Of a DNA stretch of 24,211 bases, positions 1 to 8,300 are shown in pieces. The notes under the pieces are model-generated. The model saw only the letters and a list, made by a program, of their open reading frames with translations, did not search any database and was not told the DNA's origin. The DNA lies in the NCBI GenBank assembly GCA_009930355.1, contig RZYK01000009.1, forward strand, positions 1-24,211. Direction: 5' to 3'. The stretch comes from Campylobacterota bacterium (GTDB lineage: Bacteria > Campylobacterota > Campylobacteria > Campylobacterales > Sulfurospirillaceae). Both the position numbers and the translations under genes were made by a program. Positions within the stretch are counted from its first letter, which is position 1; every line of letters begins with the position of its first letter.

Positions 1-38
1 CCCAATGCTGCGTATTTTAGGAAATTACTATTTTTCAC
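1..38 (-). CDS. N-terminus of an exported or membrane protein, cut by window edge
   Basis: Read on the minus strand, an AAAGGAGG Shine-Dalgarno sequence (about 41-48) is followed after a 4-base spacer by GTG at 38-36. The frame then stays open to the window edge and gives fMet-KNSNFLKYAALG. A short, Lys-containing start running into small hydrophobic residues resembles the beginning of a signal peptide or membrane anchor. The ATG one base upstream in another frame is followed at once by a stop, so GTG is the credible start. The gene cannot be identified from 12 codons. The FNR/CRP-type site upstream (227-240) would fit a gene controlled by oxygen or an electron acceptor, but that is inference. 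Confidence 0.55.
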   Translation of the reverse strand, partial: MKNSNFLKYAAL

Positions 39-73
39 ATTTCCTCCTTTATTCTTTTCGTTAACTTTTCATC

Positions 74-85
74 TTTACATGTAAA
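74..85. repeat. TTTACATGTAAA word, perfect, intergenic
   Basis: Perfect 12-bp palindrome in the leader region of the left-edge gene, between its promoter and its Shine-Dalgarno sequence. It is one of only two intergenic copies in the window. Confidence 0.8.
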
Positions 86-200
86 AGCAACAACGCCCAC
101 CCCAAACACACATGATTCGCATCATCGTGTAACTAAAGACATAACCTCCTATTATTAATTTTTATTTAAATGTAAAAGATAATACTAAGATTGTGGTTAT

Positions 201-240
201 TGTATAAATAAAGCGAAAAAAAAACCTTGACTTATATCAA
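201..240 (-). promoter_or_regulatory. FNR/CRP-type site and -10 for the leftward edge gene
   Basis: TTGACTTATATCAA at 227-240 matches the TTGAT-N4-ATCAA dyad of Crp/Fnr-family regulators with one mismatch (TTGAC). On the minus strand a -10-like TATACA lies at 206-201. A transcript starting about 7 bases further on (near 194) would place the dyad centre (233.5) about 40 bp upstream of the start, close to the -41.5 position of class II FNR/CRP activation. The geometry therefore points to the gene at the left edge and not to the rightward strand. The untranslated leader would be about 155 bases. Which regulator binds is unknown; the Crp-family gene at 3030-3668 is one candidate. Confidence 0.5.
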
Positions 241-271
241 TTTTTCTTAATTCACACGCAAGGAGGTCTGG

Positions 272-358
272 TTGGGACAAGAGAGTAAAAGACGCTGTAA
301 CGGTACTTTTGAAATACAAAAAGAGGTAATAACGATAAAAATAAAAAAAATCTTATAA
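272..358 (+). CDS. possible 28-residue leader peptide or small protein
   Basis: AAGGAGGT at 260-267 is a near-perfect Shine-Dalgarno sequence, and TTG follows 5 bases after GGAGG. The frame runs 28 codons (MGQESKRRCNGTFEIQKEV..., Lys/Ile-rich at the end) to TAA. No larger gene follows on this strand, no hydrophobic segment is present, and the tail is low-complexity AT-rich sequence. Chance is a serious alternative. Confidence 0.2.
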   Translation: MGQESKRRCNGTFEIQKEVITIKIKKIL

Positions 359-373
359 AATGATGTTATAAGA
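351..373. repeat. AT-rich inverted repeat TCTTATAA-N7-TTATAAGA
   Basis: Perfect 8-bp arms at 351-358 and 366-373. On the minus strand the second arm is followed by TTTTTTTTATTTTT, so it could be a weak terminator for leftward transcripts. With only one GC pair per arm it could equally be an operator or chance in AT-rich DNA. Confidence 0.3.
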
Positions 374-496
374 AAAAAGCAGATACTATTTTTCTGTTTT
401 TTGTAAAACTGACCCATTTTTTAGAAAGATAACGATATGAATACGTATAACCTTTTGGATAGTTTATCGGATATACTCAAAATAATGCGAACATGC

Positions 497-536
497 AAAA
501 AGAGGGAAGATGTTCTTAATCTTTTTTCCCTCTTTT
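497..536 (-). terminator. rho-independent terminator of the sulP-usp unit
   Basis: AAAAGAGGGAA (498-508) pairs perfectly with TTCCCTCTTTT (526-536), giving an 11-bp stem. It begins three bases beyond the usp stop codon. On the minus strand the stem ends in a run of T (501-497), as expected for intrinsic termination of leftward transcription. Confidence 0.8.
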
Positions 537-538
537 CT

Positions 539-1396
539 TTAACGTAGTAATAACAAAGGTTTTGGGGTCGATAAAATCATCTTTGAAGTGAAACTTCCAA
601 AAAGTACATCACGAATACGACTATGACTAAAGGCACCCATAGCGATTAAATTTATGGTATTTTCTTTTTGATAACTCAAAAGTTCTTCAATAGGTTCACC
701 TTGAAGAGATGAGCTATAAAGAGTACGAGAACAGAGTATCTCTAACATATGGGTTGCTTCTTCTAACATAAAAGAGGAGAGTGCTTTGTCTTTATGAACA
801 TTGACAATATGGCGCTCTACATGATTAAAAAGCGGCTCTTTTACCACCAGTTCTAAGGCTTTTTTTGATGAAGCAGAACCATCATAAGCTATAAGAATTT
901 TCTTTGGCTCATGAAAGGATTCATTGACGAGCAAAATAGGCACATTTAGGGTACGAATCAACTCCTCTACTTGTGCGCCAATCGCCTGAGTGTCTCCCTC
1001 ATGTTCTCTGCCACGAAGTCCTAAAATCAAAAGGCGAATCTCCTCTTTGTGTGGTGCTATATTTTCGTAGAGTTCTCCGTGTTTTTGCACGATTTTAACC
1101 TCTTGTGCCCCCTGTGTTAAAGCACGCTCTTTAAAATTTAAGAGCATTGTTTTACCTTGTGCTATCGCTTTTTTACTCTCGTCTTGCTCTTCATCAATCA
1201 AACTCTCTAGCAAATCATCCCGTGAACCTAAGCCAATATTACCTGAAAGATCGGTTTGAGTACTTACATGTAAATGCTCCACCACATTTAAAAGCTCCAA
1301 AGGAAGCCCTAAGGTCTTCGAAAAAAAAGCGCCAAAATCGCACACGGCTTCGCTTAACACAGAACCATCCACACATGCCATAATTTTCTTAGACAT
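539..1396 (-). CDS. tandem universal stress protein (UspA family)
   Basis: 285 residues with two Usp domains in tandem, roughly 1-160 and 165-285. The first starts MSKKIMACVDGSVLSEA and ends LNVPILLVNES. The second starts KKILIAYDGSASSKKAL and carries GAFSHSRIRDVLFGS, a variant of the nucleotide-binding G-x2-G-x9-G-S motif with Ser as its second element. Tandem Usp proteins are cytoplasmic and often bind ATP or AMP; the exact role here is unknown. The start is one base downstream of the sulP stop, and its Shine-Dalgarno sequence (GGGAGGA) lies inside the end of sulP, so the two are very likely co-transcribed and coupled. A Usp protein could modulate the transporter, but that is inference. A terminator follows the gene. 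One copy of the TTTACATGTAAA word adds HLHVS in the first domain. Confidence 0.88.
   Translation of the reverse strand: MSKKIMACVDGSVLSEAVCDFGAFFSKTLGLPLELLNVVEHLHVSTQTDLSGNIGLGSRDDLLESLIDEEQDESKKAIAQGKTMLLNFKERALTQGAQEVKIVQKHGELYENIAPHKEEIRLLILGLRGREHEGDTQAIGAQVEELIRTLNVPILLVNESFHEPKKILIAYDGSASSKKALELVVKEPLFNHVERHIVNVHKDKALSSFMLEEATHMLEILCSRTLYSSSLQGEPIEELLSYQKENTINLIAMGAFSHSRIRDVLFGSFTSKMILSTPKPLLLLR
1263..1274. repeat. TTTACATGTAAA word, 11/12, inside usp
   Basis: CTTACATGTAAA on the plus strand. In the usp frame it reads His-Leu-His-Val-Ser, within the variable segment after the first beta strand of domain 1. Confidence 0.7.
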
Positions 1397-1397
1397 C

Positions 1398-2894
1398 CTA
1401 GTGTCCTCCCATCATTTTTTTAATCTCTTCAGGTTTATCATGAACACCAAAACGATCAATAATTGTCTGATTTGCCTTACTTAAGCCTATAACTTCTACC
1501 TCCGCACCCTCACGGCGAAATTTAATGACCACTTTATCCAAAGCACTCACCCCTGTGATGTCCCAAAAATGCGCCCTGCTAAGATCTATCACAACATTAT
1601 CGACCACTTCTTTAAAATCAAAGGCGTTAATAAATCGCTCTGCCGAATTAAAAAAAACTTGCCCCACAACGTTGTAATGTGCCACAGTACCCTCTTCGTT
1701 TAAGGCATGCTCCACATACATAAAGTGGCTGATTTTATTGGCAAAAAAGAGTGACGCTAAAAGCACACCTGTTAAAACGCCATAGGCTAAATTGTGCGTC
1801 CAAACCACTACAGCAACGGTGGAGAGCATCACGATGTTGGTGGAAAGAGGCAAGGTTTTTAAGCGTTTAATCGAACCCCAATCAAACGTCCCTATCGAGA
1901 CCATAATCATAATCGACACTAAGGCTGCCATAGGAATGAGGCTGAGCCACTGGCTTAAAAAGACCACCATGATGAGCAACATCACGCCTGCAAACAGGGT
2001 GGAAAGTCTGCCTCGTCCGCCTGATTTGATGTTGATGACGGATTGTCCTATCATCGCACACCCTGCCATCCCTCCAAAAAATCCAGCCACAATGTTCGCC
2101 ACGCCCTGCCCTTTGCACTCACGGTTTTTATCGCTTTTGGTATCGGTAAGCTCATCAACGATAGTCGCCGTCATGAGCGATTCCAAAAGCCCAACGACTG
2201 CGAGAGCGGCAGAATAAGGAAAGATAATTTGCAAGGTTTCAATCGTGAAAGGGATAGAGGGGATTAAAAATATCGGAAGCGTATCAGGAAGCGTTCCCAT
2301 ATCGCCGATGGTGCGCACATCCCACCCTAGCATCAGACTCGCAAGGGTAATGACAACAATCGTCACCAAAGGAGAGGGAATGAGTTTGCCCACCAAAGGC
2401 AAAAATGGAAATCCGTAAATAATCCCAAGCCCTGCAACCACAAACGCATAGGTGTGCCATGAAACATTACTCAGTTCTGGCAATTGCGCCATAAAAATCA
2501 AAATCGCCAAAGCATTGACAAAACCCACAACCACAGAGCGGGATACAAAACTCATCAAAGAGCCCAATTTCAAATACCCAGCACATATTTGCAACACACC
2601 TGTTAAAACCGTAGCAGCGAGCAAATACTCTAAGCCATGCGATTTTACCAATGTCACCATCAAAAGTGCCATCGCCCCTGTGGCGGCTGAAATCATACCC
2701 GTGCGGCCTCCCACAAAGGCAATCACCACGGCAATACAAAACGAGGCATAAAGCCCCACTTTAGGGTCAACCCCTGCAATAATCGAAAACGCAATCGCCT
2801 CAGGAATCAAGGCAAGCGCAACAACAAGCCCTGAGAGCAAATCGCCTTTAATATTTCCAAACCACTCTTTTTTAATTGTCAATACCAAAGACAT
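1398..2894 (-). CDS. SulP-family anion transporter with C-terminal STAS domain
   Basis: 498 residues. The N-terminal 390 or so form a run of hydrophobic membrane segments with SulP hallmarks: LSGLVVALALIPEAIAFS, GLYASF, GGRTGMISAATGAMA, and GQGVANIVAGFFGGMAGCAMIGQS. A STAS domain follows (about 400-498), with DLSRAHFWDITGVSALDKV near the conserved loop. SulP proteins of the inner membrane move sulfate, bicarbonate or dicarboxylates; sequence alone does not settle the substrate here. The GGRTGMISAATGAMA type occurs in many bacterial homologues annotated as sulfate permeases or bicarbonate transporters. ATG at 2894 has AAGGAT just upstream. The gene lies 31 bp downstream of a tRNA-Gly on the same strand and directly precedes usp, so transcription may continue from the tRNA promoter. 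Confidence 0.9.
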   Translation of the reverse strand: MSLVLTIKKEWFGNIKGDLLSGLVVALALIPEAIAFSIIAGVDPKVGLYASFCIAVVIAFVGGRTGMISAATGAMALLMVTLVKSHGLEYLLAATVLTGVLQICAGYLKLGSLMSFVSRSVVVGFVNALAILIFMAQLPELSNVSWHTYAFVVAGLGIIYGFPFLPLVGKLIPSPLVTIVVITLASLMLGWDVRTIGDMGTLPDTLPIFLIPSIPFTIETLQIIFPYSAALAVVGLLESLMTATIVDELTDTKSDKNRECKGQGVANIVAGFFGGMAGCAMIGQSVINIKSGGRGRLSTLFAGVMLLIMVVFLSQWLSLIPMAALVSIMIMVSIGTFDWGSIKRLKTLPLSTNIVMLSTVAVVVWTHNLAYGVLTGVLLASLFFANKISHFMYVEHALNEEGTVAHYNVVGQVFFNSAERFINAFDFKEVVDNVVIDLSRAHFWDITGVSALDKVVIKFRREGAEVEVIGLSKANQTIIDRFGVHDKPEEIKKMMGGH

Positions 2895-2925
2895 ATCCTT
2901 ATTTTTTTATACGTGTTTAAATAGA

Positions 2926-3000
2926 TGGAGCGGGTGACGGGGCTCGAACCCGCGACTTTCAGCTTGGGAAGCTAACACTCTACCACTGAGCTACACCCGC
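2926..3000 (-). tRNA. tRNA-Gly (anticodon CCC), CCA encoded
   Basis: 75 bases on the minus strand. The acceptor stem GCGGGTG pairs with CACCCGC, the discriminator is T, and the CCA end is encoded. The D arm is GCTC...GAGT, the anticodon stem TTAGC/GCTGA encloses TTCCCAA, and the T loop is GTTCGAG. The anticodon is at 2968-2966. It reads GGG, a rarely used glycine codon in such AT-rich genomes. Confidence 0.95.
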
Positions 3001-3028
3001 AAAGGAAGAAACAAAAATGAAGGTCGTA

Positions 3029-3037
3029 ATTATAGCA
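3029..3037 (-). promoter_or_regulatory. extended -10 promoter of the tRNA-Gly gene
   Basis: The minus strand reads TGCTATAAT (3037-3029), a perfect extended -10. Transcription would start near 3022, about 22 bases before the tRNA. The -10 overlaps the last two codons (CTA TAA) of the upstream regulator gene, so the tRNA promoter is embedded in that gene's stop region. No strong -35 is visible, as is usual in Campylobacterota. Confidence 0.65.
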
Positions 3038-3668
3038 TGATTTCCAAAGAAGCCCTCTCTAAAATGTGACAACCATGCTTTTCGTCCATCTCAATAAACC
3101 CTGAAGCCTTAAACTTTGAAAGGGTACGAGAGAGCGTTTCAGGCGTTAAATTGAGTATGGAAGCGATTTGAGTGTTTTTTAATGTGTCAAAGAGTTCGCC
3201 ATTTTCTAAAATAAACTTCGCTACTTTTGCCTCTGCGGTTAAAATGACCTCTTTTTGAATCACATCAATCAAAATTTTATGCTTTGCAATCAAACTTTTA
3301 ATAATCTCAAACGAGATGTCAGGATTTTTGAAAAAGTCTTTTTCTAAGGCTTTATAATCAATGCGTAACACTTCACTGTTACTCATAAATTCCGCTGTGG
3401 CAGGGTAAGGGATATTTTCAAAATTGGCAAGTTCTGCGACCAAACCGCCAGGGTAAAACTCATGAAGGAAAATCTGCTGTCCTTTATGATTGGTCTTATA
3501 CACCCTAAGCGTTCCTTGCAAAAGAACATAGAGATAGACTGGCATATCCCCCTCATAAAAGAGAATCTCTTTTGCATGGTACTTTTTAATCACCGAAATC
3601 TTCTTAAGCTTTTCAAGCTGCTCATCAGAAAGTTTTGAAAAAATCGCAATGTTTTTAAGACGCTCCAT
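3030..3668 (-). CDS. Crp/Fnr-family transcription regulator
   Basis: 212 residues from ATG at 3668. A TTG nine bases earlier is possible but sits directly against the AAGGA Shine-Dalgarno sequence, whereas ATG has a 9-base spacer. The N-terminal cyclic-nucleotide-binding-like beta barrel (about 10-120) contains AKEILFYEGDMPVYLYVLLQG and GGLVAELANFENIPYPATAEF. A long helix follows, then a C-terminal Crp-type winged helix (about 145-205) with the recognition region NTQIASILNLTPETLSRTLSKF. There is no N-terminal cysteine cluster (only one Cys, near the C-terminus), so it is not an iron-sulfur FNR; the signal could be haem, nitrosative stress, a nucleotide or none. The SRTLSKF recognition helix fits TTGAT-N4-ATCAA-like targets, one of which lies at 227-240. 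It stands between tpsB and the tRNA in the same orientation. Confidence 0.88.
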   Translation of the reverse strand: MERLKNIAIFSKLSDEQLEKLKKISVIKKYHAKEILFYEGDMPVYLYVLLQGTLRVYKTNHKGQQIFLHEFYPGGLVAELANFENIPYPATAEFMSNSEVLRIDYKALEKDFFKNPDISFEIIKSLIAKHKILIDVIQKEVILTAEAKVAKFILENGELFDTLKNTQIASILNLTPETLSRTLSKFKASGFIEMDEKHGCHILERASLEIML

Positions 3669-3722
3669 GTGTTCCAATCCTTAAAAAAAGAGTTTCACAT
3701 GGTAGCGTATTGTTGGTAAGAA

Positions 3723-3742
3723 AGGCTTTACATGTAAAGCCT
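3723..3742 (-). terminator. 20-bp palindrome at the tpsB stop, probable terminator
   Basis: AGGCTTTACATGTAAAGCCT is a perfect 20-bp palindrome that contains the first two bases of the tpsB stop codon. As RNA on the minus strand it can fold into an 8-bp stem with a CATG loop followed by TTCTTAC, a modest T-rich tail. It would end the tpsA-tpsB transcript. It is built around a perfect TTTACATGTAAA word. Confidence 0.5.
3727..3738. repeat. TTTACATGTAAA word, perfect, intergenic
   Basis: Core of the larger palindrome between the tpsB stop and the start of the Crp-family gene. It is the only copy with long flanking symmetry. Confidence 0.8.
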
Positions 3743-5384
3743 AATAGACAAAACCTAGTTGCACTAACAGTTTTGTGGAGCGTTCGCTTTCACTCTCAAC
3801 CTTGTCTCCGCCAATGACCCTAGCGATTTGTGCTTTGCCAAAGAATTGTTTATAAGACGCTTGATAGCCTATGCCTATATCACTAAGCTGTCTGCTCTCT
3901 TGTGTTCCATTTTCGTTTTGCATGGTGGCATAGCCTGTATCGGCAAAGAGACTGGCTTTATGCGTGATTGCCTCAAAGGAAGGCAAGGTATAAAAGAGTT
4001 CTGCCCCCAGGATATAGCCATTTTCAGCAGAGTGTTCGCCATCAGGAAATGCCCTTACCCCATACGCTCCTCCTAAAGAGAAGTCTTCACTGCCATCGAG
4101 GTTTTTATTGCCCAGAGCGTGTTGAAAGCGAAGGCTAGTGGTAAGGGTGTATTGAGGTGAGAATGCCATGGTATGTTCGACACTACCTGCAACCTTCGCA
4201 TACGCTCCATCGGTATCGCTGTTGCTAGGACTATCTAATACTCCTTTGGTGAGTTTAAGTTCACTTGAGAGGGTACTGTTTAACCCAAAGAGGGTGTGGT
4301 GTTTAAGGTAATTTGCTCCAATGCTCAGTGCATTAGAGTCTTTTTTGGTGACATCGTTCGTACTTTCAATCTCATCTTGCATCTTTTTATGCGCATATCC
4401 CAAAGAGAGGTGTAAGCTCTCTAAACGTGTGCGAATGAGTGGGTAGGAGAGCGAGGCTTCAAGGGTGGTTGAATGACCTAGTGCATCAAGGGCTTTATAC
4501 TCTTCTGCAAGGGAGTAGGTGGTACGAGAAGCACTCACTTCTCCCCTTAGCCCATTGTCCATCACAGGAAAATTATAATAGACCTTGCCATTTTTCAAAT
4601 CCGTTGTGGAGGAGAGTACACCATTGATACCAAACTTATCGCCATAACCTAAAGGAGAGTTAGCACTTACACCAACATTGACGCGATGGCGTCCTGTGTA
4701 TTTGGAGCCGTAGTTATCCCCTACGATATAGGCACTGTAAGGATTGCTTGCTTCTGTTTTCATCTCAAAATCCGATGTACCTACGTTTTCTCCTGGTTTG
4801 ACATCGGCTCCTGTAACATTCACTCCTGGGGTATCATTGATAAGGAGCATAGCACGCTCTAGGGTATGGGTACTGATGACATTCTCCCTTGTCGCACTCT
4901 CTAACATACCTTGTACTCTTTCATTGGACACAAGAGAGCTGTTTTTAAGATGAAACGCTCCATAGTTTCCTTCAATGATGGCTATTTCTAAAATGCCCTC
5001 ATCCATACGCTGTTTTGGGATGTAGGCACGGGCGACGAAGTAGCCCTCTTCTCGGTACGCTTTGGTGATAAGAGAAGTCATCTTTTGCAAATCTGAGAAG
5101 GTGTGGGTTTGCCCTACATACCCCTTAATACGAGAGAGAAGTTTATCTTTACTCATATGCACTACCCCACTAAATTTAAACCCTTTAACTTCGATACGTT
5201 TTCCGCTCTCTTCCATCATTGGCTCTTTGAGTGGCTCTTCACCGATGGAAGGAATGGCATTATTGATGGCTCGCTCCACCTCTTTGGGTGGTTGGACTTG
5301 TCTTTGTATATCTCCGATGGTGGGCTGTGCGGCTAGAAGAGCGTTTGCACTGATAAGCGATATGAGTATGGTATTTTTCTTCAT
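3741..5384 (-). CDS. TpsB outer-membrane transporter (ShlB/FhaC type)
   Basis: 547 residues. The signal peptide is MKKNTILISLISANALLA with likely cleavage before AQP. A POTRA domain follows (about 65-145: IEVKGFKFSGVVHMSKDKL, then TKAYREEGYFVARAYIPKQ), and then a 16-strand-type beta barrel ending in a terminal aromatic residue (VQLGFVY), the usual outer-membrane assembly signal. Lid-loop residues read VRAF (443-446) where TpsB proteins normally have VRGY or VRGF, a Gly-to-Ala change at a functionally important tip. The protein would export the adjacent TpsA across the outer membrane by binding its TPS domain through the POTRA domains. The start has AAGGAAAAG upstream and lies only 12 bases past the tpsA stop, so the pair is one operon. 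Confidence 0.92.
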   Translation of the reverse strand: MKKNTILISLISANALLAAQPTIGDIQRQVQPPKEVERAINNAIPSIGEEPLKEPMMEESGKRIEVKGFKFSGVVHMSKDKLLSRIKGYVGQTHTFSDLQKMTSLITKAYREEGYFVARAYIPKQRMDEGILEIAIIEGNYGAFHLKNSSLVSNERVQGMLESATRENVISTHTLERAMLLINDTPGVNVTGADVKPGENVGTSDFEMKTEASNPYSAYIVGDNYGSKYTGRHRVNVGVSANSPLGYGDKFGINGVLSSTTDLKNGKVYYNFPVMDNGLRGEVSASRTTYSLAEEYKALDALGHSTTLEASLSYPLIRTRLESLHLSLGYAHKKMQDEIESTNDVTKKDSNALSIGANYLKHHTLFGLNSTLSSELKLTKGVLDSPSNSDTDGAYAKVAGSVEHTMAFSPQYTLTTSLRFQHALGNKNLDGSEDFSLGGAYGVRAFPDGEHSAENGYILGAELFYTLPSFEAITHKASLFADTGYATMQNENGTQESRQLSDIGIGYQASYKQFFGKAQIARVIGGDKVESESERSTKLLVQLGFVY

Positions 5385-5396
5385 CTGTTCTTTTCC

Positions 5397-8300
5397 TTAT
5401 GGTTGTGCTGCAAGTAAATCTTCTTCTAAACCCTCAGGAAGGCGAATGCCTCCACTCATAGAGTTTATTTTCGCCAATACTAAAAAAATGCCCCCAGCTT
5501 CTCTGCTAAATCTATCCGTAGGCACAGTGAAAAACGGGGGATGCGTTGCTGTACCGTTTTCTATATGGGCGACATTTGGAAACGTAAAATCGTGATGTGC
5601 CAAAGGATTTGGGTCTGCTTGTAACGAACGAAGTAATGGATAGGTATGCCCCTCGTAGATAACCCAAATCGTATCAAAATCAAACCCTGTAAAAGTTGCT
5701 TTTTGTTGCATTTGCGTAGTAGTAAGTCCTGTTAAAATTGTAATGATTCCTCCATTATCTAAACCAATTCCATCTGTTTGTCCTGTGGTCTGCGTATCCC
5801 AGTAACTATCTCCAATCATCCCACTATTATTTTCGCCCACCAATCCACCGACATAGGAATATCCCATCACACGCCCTGTGGCATAAGCGTTTCTTAGGAC
5901 TCCATCATTTTTCCCCACCAATCCACCGACATAATTCATCCCATGAACACTCCCTGTGGCATAAGCGTTGCTTAGGTTTCCAATATTCCATCCTACCAAT
6001 CCACCGACATAAAAGGCGGAATATCCTGTCACGTTCCCTGTGGCATAAACATTACTTAGGCTTCCACCATTATTATTGGTCCCAACCAATCCACCAACAT
6101 ACTCATTTCCATCGACACTGCCTGTGGCATAAGCGTTGCTTAGGGTTCCATAATTATCTCCCACCAATCCACCGACATTAGCCCAACCTGTGATAGAAAC
6201 ATTGGTCAGCCCAAGGTTACTCACTGTGCCACCTGTATCGACCACTCCAAAAAGCCCTACAGTATCTGTTGATGGGCGGTCAATCATTAAACTATCAATA
6301 GTATGATGGTTGCCATCAAAGTTTCCAACAAATGGGTTTGTGCTCGTTCCTATCGGTACAAAGCCCTCGCCACTGTTGGTATAACCTGCTGTTGCACTGT
6401 TTAGGTTGTTGGAAAGGGCGTAGTATTTGCCAAGGGTCGTCGTGTTGTAGTTGATATTTTGTAAATGTGTCCAGTTGGTGATGGCATAAGGAGATACAGC
6501 GGTTCCCCAACCGCTGTTAAAAAGAAGGATTTGTGCTGGTTTATCGGCTTCTGTCGTAACAGAAACAAGATACGGTCGCAAGGATACTTCATAACCCTCT
6601 ACAGAGGTTCCTCCACCAAACGACCATACAGCAGTGTTCAATCCGCTAAAGTTTGAAGCGTTGGCAAAATCCACTGTGGTAAGCCCTATTACATTTGTAA
6701 TGCTACCTCCATCATCTAAACCCACTTCATTTGTTTGTACTGTGGTCTGCGTATCCCAGTAACTATTACTGATAGTGCCACTACTCCCATTGTATCCAAC
6801 CAATCCACCAACAGCACTACTTCCACTCACGCTCCCTGTGGCATAAGCGTTGCTTAGGTGACCAAGATTCCCTCCCACCAATCCACCAATACCATTACTT
6901 CCACTCACGCTCCCTGTGGCATAAACATTACTTAGACTTCCACCATTATCATTGGCACCCACTAATCCACCCACATACCAATTTCCAGCTTCACCACTTA
7001 CACTCCCTGTAGCATATGCATTGCTTAGGACTCCACCAAACCCATTGTATCCCACCAATCCACCTACACGGCTCTCTCCACTCACATTACCTGTGGCATA
7101 AACATTGGTTAATGTTCCAACATTGAATCCCACCAATCCACCTACATAATTACCTCCACTCACACTTCCTGTGGCATAAACGTTGGTTAAGGTTCCATAA
7201 TTCCATCCTACCAATCCACCGACATCACTAGCTCCTGTTATAGTAGCATTGATAAGCCCAAGATTACTGAGTGTTCCACCTGTATCGACCACTCCAAAAA
7301 GCCCTACATAGTTTGTCGATGGGCGGTTAATACTTAAGCCATCAATGGTATATCCCTTACCATCAAAGTTTCCATCAAATGGGTTTGTGCTCGTTCCTAT
7401 CGGCACAAAGCCTTCACCACCATTCCATGAGGACATTCCTGAGGCATTGATATTTCCCCCTAGTTCATAAACTCCATTCAAGGCTTGACTTATCCATTGC
7501 AGTTGGTAGGGGTTATGGATAATGACTTTGCCATTTGCGTCGAAGATAACTTTATGGGTGGTATTGGCTACGTTAAAGTACACACCCCCATTGGTGGTAT
7601 TGGTGTTTTGTATAGTAGCATTGACATAAATCTCATCCCCTGCGGTGAGGGTCAGTTTTTTAGCCGTTGCCCATGTGATGTTTTCATTGACGGTGATGTC
7701 ATAGGTTGCTTGAAGTTCAATGTCAGCACTGCTAAGGGCATTTTGAATGGCAGTTGCACTCACACTTTCTCCACCCACGCCTCCACCACTGGATTCGATG
7801 GTGATGTTATCTGGGTCGATGAGCCATTTTTTGGTTTTGATGATGGTTGCATCTTCTACATGTAAAGATTTCCCCGAGGTCTCGACAAAGCCACCCTCCG
7901 CTTCAAGCGTTCCGTTTACATGTAACGCTCCCCCATGCGCAAAAAGGATAATTTCTCCTGTAACATCGTCCAACGAATTGGCTTCGATGATGCCTGTGTT
8001 ATTGACCACACCTTTAAGCAATTCATTCACCGCATTGGTGGTTAAGTAAACATTGCCTCCATCAGCAAGTATGGCGCCTTTGTTTTCGACCAAAGCATCA
8101 AGCACCCCTTTATCGACTTTGAGAGAGACCAAAGAGTTGCCATTGAGATTTATTGTAGCTTCACGTGCGCCTGTTAAGGTTACCGTTCCATGAATGGCTT
8201 TTATGGTTCCTTCGTTTTGAACGCTATGGGCTAGAAGTGAAGCGTATCCGCCATCACTTATGGTAATCTCTCCTAGGTTTATCACTGAAGCGCTAGAGTC

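Larger units (their letters stand above)
39..538. other. 500-bp non-coding region between divergently placed units
   Basis: This very AT-rich stretch has no convincing large gene. It holds the leader and promoter of the leftward edge gene, two copies or near copies of the TTTACATGTAAA word (74-85 and, with a core mismatch, 165-176), and a short imperfect hairpin in the leader (109-116 with 121-129, one bulge). It also holds a TTGAC-N4-ATCAA site, a 28-codon ORF behind a strong Shine-Dalgarno sequence, an inverted repeat at 351-373 and the terminator of the usp unit. On the minus strand, AGGAGG near 144-149 precedes a six-codon ORF (MSLVTR), but the 2-base spacing makes translation doubtful. 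Confidence 0.6.

Noticed and set aside
5062..5595. 177-residue plus-strand ORF across tpsB and tpsA
   Set aside because: It lies opposite two well-supported genes, has no recognisable domain and no start signal. Similar antisense frames elsewhere were dismissed for the same reason.
5780..7420. Repeated DNA in tpsA as a CRISPR array or VNTR of non-coding type
   Set aside because: The units are in frame, imperfect, of varying length and encode GLUG protein repeats. There are no unique spacers.
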